From contig CM044314.1 of the NCBI GenBank assembly GCA_024291935.2, positions 25,828,001 through 25,892,000 of the forward strand: a stretch of 64,000 bases of DNA, in the 5' to 3' direction. Source of the stretch: Okapia johnstoni (lineage: Eukaryota > Chordata > Mammalia > Artiodactyla > Giraffidae). Below, piece after piece: positions 43,501-55,500 of the stretch. A program made the translations under genes and the position numbers. The notes below the pieces were generated by a model. It did not search any database. It was not told the origin of the DNA and saw nothing but the letters and a program-made list of their open reading frames with translations. Within the stretch, counting starts at the first letter, position 1. Every line of letters begins with the position of its first letter.

Positions 43501-46500
43501 TTTCTTAAAAAGCACATTTATATCAGCAATCTTATCTTTAGGATATAATATGTACACAATGTGTTTATTTCTCAGGTCTATCCTCCGTCCCAAGCAACAT
43601 TCCATTTGATACTCGAATGGTTGACCTTCAAAACAATAAAATTAAGGAAATCAAAGAAAATGACTTTAAAGGACTCACCTCACTTTATGTAAGAATACAT
43701 GTTCATATTTTCAAATATTTAAGTGAAAATCTCTATCACTGCTAAAATGATTACTTGTATTTGTGTTTGTACAAACAAGTCTTTCTTTTTCCTGTGTGAT
43801 GAATGACAAAATCCTGTTATTTTGCATTGTTCTAGTTAATGAAAAATTATAGATTTAATTCAATTATTAATTTGATTCAACTGACATTTACTAGATAATA
43901 GACCAGTGAAAGGCAGTGGGCTAAGAATTCAAGTAAATGGTCCTTAGATGAGATTATTTCAGTAATCACAATCATTACACACTAAAGTAATGAAACTATG
44001 ATTATTTATAGGAACTCATTAATGTACAATGTAAGAAAAGCAGTATGCAAACCCACTGACTTAAGAAATCACAAAGCTCTAAGAGCAGCATGTGCAACAT
44101 ACATAATTGATTAAATATATCTGTATGGCTTTTTTCTAGACTTCTGAAGATGAAAAAGAACTTTTCTTACTATACTGATTAATATTTTAGCTTTCTAAAA
44201 TTTAAAAGGTTCTTATTTCTCTATTTAACATTTTGGGCCTCTAGATTTTAGCAGGTAAAATTCTGAATGCCATTTGAACTTCATTTTGGGGGAAGAACCT
44301 GATTTCACACTGTCACAGACACGGGGTGTCATCTCTTCCCCTCAGAGTAATGTTAGAGTGGAACAGACTCTTTTCTGCACCAGGCTGTGGTGGTAAAACA
44401 ATACTACTCTTCCAGGCTGTTTTTCCACATTCTCATGCTATGCTGGAGAGAAGAAAGTAAACCTGCTACCTGCAAGGCACTAAGAGGAGATGGGAGAGAT
44501 ATTATGATCATAGCAGTCTCTTGCTATGTAGCCATCCATGTAGCCCTATTCTCTTCCTATGTCTGAGAGGCTTGAGGGCACTCTACCCGCACGAACCCTG
44601 CTAAACCACCCTGGCAGGCAGGGAAAGACGACTACCAAGTCCCATTACGAAACCAGTGCTTAAATGTCAGCTGGATGACTGTGTTCTAGGCACCATGTGG
44701 GGTGTTTCACTCAAGCTGTCTTGCTAAATCCCCCTGATAAGACTTGGCACGGATGGCACCCAGAGAGAGCCCAGGTCAACCCCCTGTGAAGCCATACTCT
44801 CCCTTGCACTGCCAGGTGGCTGGGCTTGTGGGGCCTTGACTGTTCTTTTCCCTTTCAAATGTACAGTGCAGATTTGCTAGGATCCCATACATAATAAAGT
44901 TTTCATGTTAAAAAGAAAAGAGCAAATAGAAGAACATATATATATCTTATAACTGAGGTCTCACTTAGACAGTCAGAAATAGCGTAATTGGATCTGTCCA
45001 GTCTACCCCACTAACTTCAGACTACAGAGACTTTTAAAGAATAGCAAGGCCATTATTTTACCCTCAGATAATAAAAGTGGAAATATAGTGAATGCTTCTA
45101 CCACTTCTTCAACCTATATTTATCTATAAAAGCACAGTCATTAATGCCATATTTAATTCTGAATCATTAAGTTTTTAATTTGTCACATCATTATTTTATT
45201 ATATTTTAGGAGTATTCCAGGGATTTAACCTACATGTACTCCAGTTATTCACCGAGAAATGAGAATCGAAAAGGCATCAGGAGCTGTCTTAACTTTCTTT
45301 TAGTCAAATTTTAAATAGCAATGAATTGGAGTGTTCTGGAGTTCAGCAGTCCCAGGCTGAAATTTTGGTTCTAACAGAATTAGAAACATTGGGAAAGTGA
45401 CTTACTTCTCTAAGTCTGACTTCTCTCAGTTGTAAAAGTGTGATAATAGTATGGAATTCAGAATGGTTATTTAGACGAGTGAATGCATATAAGGTGCTCA
45501 GAGTCCAACTGTCAAATACTATTACCACCAGCTTAGTCTTTCTAGACTGGTCAATGCATGAATGTAAAGCACTTTTTAAAGCACACTTTATACTTAAATT
45601 GTTACATGCTGTATATCTCAAAACACTTATTTAATTATAGTATCATCTACATGGCACTGGTCTTTAAAGAGAATTAAAATTATTTTTTTAGATATTCTAT
45701 AAATTCTCTATATTATGTTTTAGCTGCTTGTTTGGCATTCTGATTCCTGCACAGAGAACAATGAAGCATTAGAGAATAAGTGAGATCACTACACACACAC
45801 ACATATTCCAAGTTCACTTCCAGCCCATTATTACAGACACATTCATCATGAAGACTTATTGTCCTACCGCTCAAAGACTATACTTTTCTCATCCTCTGTC
45901 CTTACATATAACCACACTGTCTGGGGCTCTGTGACTGCTATGTTTGGAATTTTCATGTAAAAGCCAACATTGAAAGTACTGCTTAAATGGAGACACTGGG
46001 CTGACTCAATTTGCTGGGGCAGCATTTGAGGGTTAAAAATTCTCACCCCATTTTGTATTACTTTTCCTTCCTTTTATGCCGTAAGACAACATGTCTTAAC
46101 CAGAGGGAAAAAACAAACAAAACCCCATTTGTGATGGGTGAATCTAATGGAGGCCCACATTGCCTTTGGGGCTACTGACAGTGGCAGCCCACAGGAAGTG
46201 CACACAAGAGGAAGAGCAAAGTATGGAGGGCAGAGGGGCGGGGGCAGGCAGGGGGGCAAATCACTTCTCTTCACGTGCTCATTTCCTCGTCACTAAGAGG
46301 AGGGAAATAATTTCTGTTAAATTTACCTCATGGGGGTTGAGGGAGTGTGCCAAGCTGTTCAATCTTCCCTGTCCTCTCATTTTTTTCAGTATAACCAAAG
46401 GAAAAGAGAACACATTCTAAATTTGGCAGCACAAAGAAAGGAGCGTATTTCACCAGTTGGTAACAAAATGTAGTTTAAGTTCTTCTCAATTTAACCTTTT

Positions 46501-49500
46501 TTAGTTGAAATTATTAAAATTAGTGATGTCTGAAAGAAAGATAAGAAAAAGGAGACAGTAAAGGCCTACAGTGAGACCAGTAAACATGATAATAAAGGGA
46601 CTTTAACTGCCAAAGGACTTGTATTTCGTCTGTGAAACAACAGCATTGTAAATAACTGTATAAAGGCATATTAAGCCACTCTGGAAACAGTGGGGAGAGA
46701 ATGGTACCAGAGACAGAAGTCAAAAGGAAAGAATCTAGATCTGCTCCCTGAAAGAATGAGAGGATCCAGATTAGCAGAGAGGAATAAAAAGTTTTAGGAA
46801 AGCTAAACCACCTGCCATTGCCCTTGGGAAACATTGAAAATTCTTCCTGCAAAATCCGGCATATTTTGAAAATAGTTACTAGGTGACTGGCAAGCCCTGG
46901 TACCAAGGACTTTCCCAGTTTTGGTTCTGAAGTTCTGCGCCCCAGTAGATTTTAGGAATGCTAAACCACTTGCCACTGCCCTTGGGAAACATTGAAAATT
47001 CTTTCTGCAAAATATGGCATGTTTTGAAAATAGTTACTAGGTGACTGGCAAGCCCTGGTACCAAGGACTTTCCCAGTTTTGTTCTGCACCCCAGTAGACT
47101 TAGATGGCTGCAGTCAGACCCTCAATGTGTCATAAAGGGTTTGACTGTGGGGAATGCATATTCAGACTGGTATAAGTTCTTTCACTTTCTGGGGTTGTGT
47201 CTCTTCTGAAGAGTGTTGCCACGTTGCAGCAAGAAATAGCCACAGAACTGAGAAGGGGTTGAGTCATTCCTCAGAAACCTACTACCACCTCCCCAGTGTC
47301 GACAGCACGCCAGAATGCTGAGGGCACATTGTAGGAATTTATTCTTACAAGCCTCTATTCTGGAGAAAACAGTAAACGTTGGTAAACAAGACAGAAATGA
47401 GGTTTTAAGAGTAGATAAAATCATGCAAAAATGTATTTGGTGTGTACTGAACTTAACTTTGTAGAGTGAACAGGTTTAAGATAAGATAAAGATAATACCA
47501 TTCATTACTTTCATGAATTGAAATAGGAGAGAGAAACCTTAAACATAGGAACACCTCACCTACTCAAAGATAAACCAAAGGCGTGAAACCAATTGTTAAA
47601 GCTTTGCACTGTTTCAACTCAGTGGTAAGTGTGTGTGTGTGTGTGTGTGTGTGCACGCGCGCGTGCATGTGCACGTGCGTACACGCATGCACGTATGTGT
47701 ATTTGCTTAGATTGGACTGGAGAATTATTTACATGGTTAATAAAGTATATGAATGACACAATTTGCATTGATTTCTATGATTTCCAATCACTGCTGAATA
47801 TTGGTAATCAAATATTGGTAAATTAAATTCCTGATTCAGTACAACTTTTTATGCTTTATCTAGGCTTTGATTCTGAACAACAATAAGCTAACAAAGATTC
47901 ACCCAAAAGCCTTTCTAACCACAAAGAAGTTGCGAAGGCTATATTTGTCCCACAATCAACTAAGTGAAATACCGCTTAATCTTCCCAAATCATTAGCAGA
48001 ACTCAGAATTCATGACAATAAAGTTAAGAAAATACAAAAGGAGACATTCAAAGGAATGAATGCTTTACATGTTTTAGGTAAGTTTTTGCAAATAAATGGA
48101 ACATTTTGAAATTATATGCAATATGCAGATATAGAGATCTTTATCATCATTAACAAATTTAGGACTGATAATTTCTAAAATTAATTTTTTGAATCTAATA
48201 AGCTTTACCTAGATAAGCCATTCATAAATCAATTAAAGTATCAAACAAAATTTATAGCACTTAAAGAAATACACCTTTTGTACATAAATACACATGCACT
48301 CTCAAGAATTCCCTAACGTGGTTTCTGTTTTCTGATTGTACCTTAACTGGTGAATATCTGTTATTCTTATTTATTTTAAAGATATCATTTTTAATGTAAA
48401 AACTACTCAAATATAACCTACAAAATTAATTCAGATATTATTTAGAATGTACAAGTAACTTTTCATTATTTCTTTAAGATTATTGAGCTATGGCATTGTT
48501 ACTATATACTTTAAATTCTACACACTATTTTACTTCTAACACCCATGGTATAATCATGCCATCTTCCCCCACAATATCTATTCAAAATTCCTAACCAATA
48601 TTCTCATTCATTTACTCATTTAATTCAACCAAGTGCCAGACATTTACCAAATGGCTTCACTATCTGGTACTTCCTCAGTTATATTTCTGTTAACAAATAA
48701 TTTTTAATTGACTTGCAATTTTAAAAGTTCAGGTGACAAATAAATGTACACTGGAAAACACAAAGGTTTTTAATTATATTAATGATGGTCTTTCTTCCTA
48801 ATGTAGTATTACTGTAACAAAATCTTGATCATGCTCATGGTTGGAAAAGAATAAGTAAGTTAATGATTTAGTAATTCAAAGCAAAATAGTAAAGATGTTA
48901 TATAGTCCAGCCTATGTAGTACAAAGCATTCTGTCATCTTAGATTTACAGAAAGGAGAGTAGATAGACACAGAAACAGATATACTGAGCAAAGAAGAGTC
49001 TGAACAATAAATGCTCACACTTCTAGGGACATGCATCTCTGTATTCTGAGTTTCCTCATATACAACATATGTGTGCTAAATTATATAATTCCACCCCTCC
49101 CCCACAGAAATGAGTGCAAACCCTCTGGATAACAATGGGATTGAACCAGGGGCATTTGAAGGGGTAACAGTGTTCCATATCAGAATTGCAGAAGCAAAAC
49201 TGACCTCAATTCCAAAAGGTTTGTATTTATATATAGTATTTTTTAAATTGTCATCTTAAAATGACCATTAAATGTAATGCTATAAACACTGTCAAAACCA
49301 CAGAATTCTTTTGTACCAGTGTATCTGGTCACTATAGTATGAAATTTAGTGTTTTCTCATGTACACAAAAAGAACCATAGGTAGAGTTTGTTTTTTTTTT
49401 TTTCTTTTTTGACAGTATGAAAACATAATCTTTATTCCCAGGGAGAATAAAACTTAAGAGGCAATAAACTTTTTATTTTCTCTTTGCTGACATTTACTCA

Positions 49501-52500
49501 TCTATACCTGTCATTCTGTGAAGTGTCTTAGAGAGGTGAGAATTCTGTAGAGAAGAAAGCAGAGGGAAATGCACCGGGTCAGAGACCTTTCTCCAGGCTT
49601 GTAGTAGTAGTTCAGGGTGGGAATTGTGAGGAGAGACTGGCAGATGCTGGCTGTGGCAGGGGTGGGTGCATACTCTGGGCAAGGAACTCTACACTTCATT
49701 TTTTTTACAGCCAAGCTGTGTACATTAACAGGCTAATGCACAGAAATGTCTGAAGACAATGTTGGGCACATGCTAAACACTCTTACAAGAGAGACATAAC
49801 CAGTACCAGAATGAGCACCATGCTCTTTATCATGTGACCTGAAGCTGGTGTCTCAAAGTAAAATGCTTCTTTAGTTTGCCACAGGACCAATTTTCTAAAG
49901 CATTAATTATAAGATCCCAGACTGATGACTAACTTCTCCAAGCCCATGCTTAAAGTCTCACCTTCTTCCCCCTTGACAAAGTCTCTCTCCTATGCTAATA
50001 CCTGGATCAGAAATAACCCCTATGATTAATATATTTTCCTTTCAAACAGCCCTGTCTTTCAATATCCACAGTAAAATCAGCAATAATCTTTTTTTTCTTC
50101 TATTTTATCATTAACTCCTTTTCTATATTACTCAGTAGATCCAGATTAACAAAACAAACATAAGCTGATAATTTAAAAATTCTAGCAAAGCTTCTATTAC
50201 TGATCTTTCATTTCATCTAAAGTAAAAGTGAAATTGGAAAGGCAATTTCATTTAGTATAGGAAAAATCAGTTTATTTCAGAACTTACACAATTAAAAACA
50301 ACCTTAACTTAGTTTTCAAGGAGATGGCTGTTTTTCCACAAGAAAGCTAAAATACTATATTTACCATGTAATCTTTAGAACAACAACAACAAAAATACAT
50401 ACTCTATCTAACAAGTTAAATAAAATCACTTTCATAAGCTGAAGCTGACACAGACGGTAAGAGGATGTACTAAAGCAGAAGAACAGGGCACCACCCCAGA
50501 GCTGTGGCTCACAGGTCTTGCAGTTATCATCACTCTTTATATTTATATTAGCAGTTTTCTTATACTACAGAACATGCTGAGAGTAATTCTCTTCAAGTTT
50601 CAAAGTGTATCTTTAAATGAAGTTTTAACTCCTTAACTCCTTTAAGTTCTCAAGATTTTTCCAAAGTCTAAAGGAACATTTTATATCTTTAGAAATTTAA
50701 ATTTCAAATCTCTAAATATACATAACTACTCCTTTAAGATCCTTAGTAAGTAAGGGTCGCTCAGTCGTGTCCGACTCTTTGCAACCCCATACACTATACA
50801 GTCCATGGAATTCTCCAGGCCAGAATACTGGAGTGGGTAGCCTTTCCCTTCTCCAGGGGATCTTCCCAACCCAGGGATCGAACCCAGGTCTCCTGCATTG
50901 CAGGCAGATTCTTAACCAGCTGAGCTACAAGGGAAGCTTATGACATTAAAATCCTTAAGACATTCAAAAGACAGTTTTTTGTTTTTATGCCTTATTTCCT
51001 CAAACGTTAAGGTTGACTGCCTAAATGTTATAATTCAATCATCACTACCCATTGCAACAGGCAGAGGTCCAGAGGATTCTTACTAGACCTGACAACGTAG
51101 GATGAATGAAAAGCGGTTTTCCTGTCTCCAGTAGTTAAGATTTCACCTTCCAATGCAAGCGGTGCAGGTTTGATCCCTGGTCAAGGCGCAAAGATGTCAC
51201 ATGCCTTGTAGCCAAAAAACCAAAACATAAAACAGAAATAATGTTGTTAACTATAAAGACTTTAAAAATAAAACTGGCCATACCAAAAAAAAAAAAAAAA
51301 AGAAGTAGACTCAAGTAGTAGATTTCATATTCAATTAGAAAATTTTGTTATATAATGGAATTGTGTAGAGCGGAAGAGAGACCTGTTTGAATATAAAGTA
51401 GATACAGAAATATCCTACACTGATGCAAAAGTAATTGTGCTTTCATATTGTTAATCTTAAATCATTATAACTAGGTTCAAACACCTCTTTATTAATCAAA
51501 ATAGGAACCATTACAATCTACACATTTTTTGTCAATGAGAAATAAGTTTGTTTATGGCTGTAGTATAAAAATCCATTCTTTAGGATTCGACGAACTCTTT
51601 GAAAGCATTTTCTGTATCCTGCTGGTTGTGGAAGCATTTTCCCTGCAAAAAGCTGTCAAGATGCTTGAAGAATTGATAGTTGATTGATGAGAGGTCAGGT
51701 AAATATGGACGATGAGGCAAAACTTTGGAGCCCAATTCGATCAATTTTGAAGTGATGGTTGTGTGACATGCAGTTGGCCATTGTCATGGAGAAGAATTGG
51801 GCCTATTCTATTGCCCAAGGCCAGCTGCAGGTGTTGCAGTTTTATATGCATCTCACCGATTTGCTGAGCATACTTCTCAAATGTAACGGTTTCGCTGGGA
51901 TTCAGAAAACTATAGTGGATCAGACTGGCAGCAGACCACCAAATAGTGATCATGACATTTTTTTGGTGCAAGTTTGGATTTGGGAAGAGCTTTGGAGCTT
52001 CTTCTCAGACCAACCACTGAGCTGGTTGTTGCTGGTTGTCATATAAAATCCACTTTTCATCACATGTCATAATCTAATCGAGAAACAACTCGTTATTTTT
52101 GCACAGAATAAGAGAAGACAACACTTCAAAACAATGATTTTTTTGATTTTTGGTCAGTTCATGAGGCACCCGCTTACTAAGCTTTTTCATATTTCCAATT
52201 TGCTTCAAATGCAGAATGATCACAGAATGGTCAATGTTGAGTTCTTTGGCAACTTCTCTTGTAGTTTTAAGAGGATCGGCTTCGAGGATTGCTCTCAACT
52301 GGTCACTGTCAACTTCTGATGGCCAGCCACTACACTTTTCATTTTCAAGGCTCTTGCCTTCTTTGCAAAACTTCTTGAACTACCACTGCACTTTACATTT
52401 GTTAGTAGTTCCTCAGCCAAATGCGTTGTTGATGTTGCAAGTTGTCTATGCTGCTTTACGACCTATTTTGAACTCAAATAAGAAAATAGCTTGAATTTGC

Positions 52501-55500
52501 TTTTTGTCTAACATTATTTCCATACTATAAAATAAATATAAAATAAACAAGTAATGTCATTAGCAAAAAAACATACAGCAGTTTTATGTTTTTATATGTG
52601 AGTATAGTCATTCCTTAAATATGAGTAAGCTCAAGTGATCTGAATTCAAGAAATTAGAATGCTTTCAGTTTAGAATTATCTTCCTGCTCTCTAATTTATT
52701 TATTTTTAAAAATAAAAGTACATTATAAAATCAATATAAATTCAGCCATGATGAATATCACTATTCATAAGGATGTATCAATTATCTTTAACAGTCTTAA
52801 TACTAATAAAGTAAGGAAATGTTTTAGCAAGAATTGAAAAAAATAATGCATTTCCTAGCTAGGCAACAAGAAGTTTTGATTGAAAAATAATACACTATGT
52901 GTAGGATTAATGAAATGAGGTCTGACTGAATGTTCTGGTTAGTCTTTTTCATTCCAGCTTCAGTTAATACGGAGAGAGCTGGGGTCAGAACTGCAGTGAA
53001 TCAAACATATCAAACAGAGGAAAAAAATTCTTGTGTTTATGCTGTTCAGTCTTGTCCGACTCTTTGCAACCCCATGGACTGCAGTACACCAGGCTTCCCT
53101 TGCCTTCACTATCACCCAGAGTTTGCTCAAACTCGTCCATTGAGTCGGTGATGCCATCCAGCCATCTCATCCTCTGTTGTCCTCTTCTCCTCCTGCCCTC
53201 AGTCTTTCCCAGCATCAGGGTCTTTTCCAATGAATCCTCTCTTCAAATCAGGTGGCCAAAGTATTGGAGCTTCAGCTTCAGCATCAGTCCTTTCAATGAA
53301 TATTCAGGGCTGATTTCCTTTAGGACTGACTGGTTTGATCTCCTTGTTGTTCAAGGCACTCTCAAGAGGTTCTCCAGCATCACAATTTGATAGCATCAAT
53401 CCTTTGGCGCTCTGCCTTCTTTATGGTCCAACTCTCACATCTGTACATGACTACTGGAAAAATCATAGCTTTGACTATACGGACCTTTGTTGGTAAAGTG
53501 ATGTCTCTGCTTTTTAATATGCTATTTAGGTCTGTCATAAGTTTTCTTCTAAGGAGCAAGCATCTTTTAATTTTGTGGCTGCAGTAACTGCCCGCTATGA
53601 CTTTGGAGCCCAGGAAAATAATGATATAAAAAAAAAATTCATCAGGACTTTCCCAGCAGTCCAGTGGTTAAGACTCCACCATCCAATCAATGCAGGATGC
53701 ACAGGTTTGATCCCTGGTTGGGGAACAAAGGTCCCCAATTACTGGCTGAAGGATGTGGCCAAAAATTAGAAAAAAAAATTCATTGGTCACCTCTGGTTAT
53801 TGTACCAATTCATTACTTTAATGAAATCAAACATTTATGCTGATTTTTCTATAAAAACTGTAGTATAAAGTAACTAAATAATTAACAAAGGAAAATTCTT
53901 TAGAGAAGAATCTCACCTAACAAATGCATAATGAATGACGAAATCAGAAAATCACCATTTTCCAAATGTTAATGAAATAATAAATCTAAGTAGCAGTAAT
54001 CAATGAATAAGTGTGAAGACTATCAGATGAAAGAATAATTTACTGAATCTAATCTGGTTTGTAGATCTAACTAATAGGTAATAAGAAATAAAGGGCCTAG
54101 ACCGAGGCCATTAGCTCAATCTACAAATGAGTATCTCAAACAATTTAATATCTGAAACAAATCAATAGAAGGAGAAAGAGGAGGTAGTATGTAACAGAAG
54201 AAGAGATTTAAAGAGATACAAGACTCAAATATATTCTGTATACTTTATTTGGATCCTGACCTGAACAAATCAACTGTAAAATAATATACTTGAGATTATT
54301 AGGGAAATGATTATTAGATGACAGGAAAGAATTGTTGCTAATTTTGTTAGACATGATACAGACATGATGATTATGTAAGGGGAAAAAAAAGATGACCTTA
54401 TGGTGTTAGAGATGTCTAGTCTTTACAAGCAAAATGACATTATATATGAAATTTGATTTTAAGTACTCTAGCAAAAAAATAAATAAATAAAAACAAATCA
54501 ATAACAAGTAACTACTAAGGTAGATGAAACAAAATTCGAAAAATGGAGATAACTGTTGAAGCCAAGCAACCAGCAAGGCAACTCATAATTCTAGTTTCTA
54601 TTTTTTGATGTTTGAAATTTTCCATAATAATAATAGTGAAAAAAAGCAAATCCCACAAAACTGCCTAAGTCTATAATGTGAAACTTAACAAGTAAATAAA
54701 TAATCAATAGGGCTTGGTCTTAGCCTGATCTAATATACATATTTCTTTTCTTATCATTAGAACTACCTTCAACTTTACTGGAGCTACATTTAGATTATAA
54801 TAAAATTTCAGTTGTGGAACTCGAGGATTTTAAACGATACAAAGATCTGCAAAGGTAAACATTCCTCAAATCCTACCCAGCTTGTAAGTGGTAGTCCATA
54901 CGATGACAATATTAATGAAACTTCTTAGAGAATGTGTAGAGGGACACAATCAAAATTAAGGGCAAACTAGAATGGATTGCTATCATTCTGTCTCAGAAAT
55001 GAAAGAGGGAATGAGTAAAAGGACACTTTCCAAATGCTCCTTCTGTTGCACATAGGTTAGAAAATTTTCTGACAGTAGAGGAGAGGGCTATTACATCCTG
55101 AAATAGGTTATTAAAAGAAAGCATGGAATACCTTTCTCTGAACATATATACAAATATTTCTAACTTAGTTGTGTTTTCAGCTAACTGAATCATATCATCT
55201 GCTCAAGAGTTGATGCATTTTATATCATTTTTAGGCTGGGTCTAGGAAACAACAAGATCACAGATATTGAAAATGGAAGTCTTGCTAACATACCACGTGT
55301 GAGAGAAATACACCTAGAAAACAACAAACTAAAAAAAGTGCCTTCAGGATTACAAGAGTTGAAATACCTCCAGGTAAAACATTCTATTTGTGTTTTGTAG
55401 ATATTAATACTTTCCTTTGTTTTTATGAAACATATTAGTATCTGAAGCAAAGAAGCAAGTAGCCTCACACCCTAATGACCCTCCTAATTCACATCCTAAT

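Larger units (their letters stand above)
41295..43575 (+). other. ASPN: ASPN region between exons 2 and 3
   Basis: Searched by eye on both strands for the missing LRRNT exon part; not found. Holds a Bov-A 3' fragment (42413-42486) and a Bov-tA (42857-43037). No other feature recognised. Confidence 0.6.
43689..47863 (+). other. ASPN: ASPN intron 3
   Basis: 4.2 kb with a MIR-like block (about 45355-45510), a 158-bp tandem duplication (46792-47099) and a GT/GC alternating tract (47627-47704). No gene recognised; short frames on both strands lack known families. Confidence 0.6.

Noticed and set aside
46520..47064. Two minus-strand frames both starting [14 protein letters not shown]
   Set aside because: The repeated start is explained by the 158-bp tandem DNA duplication; there is no other sign of coding.
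47629..47826. 65-residue frame of Cys-Val and Ala-Arg repeats
   Set aside because: Translation of the GT/GC microsatellite, not a gene.
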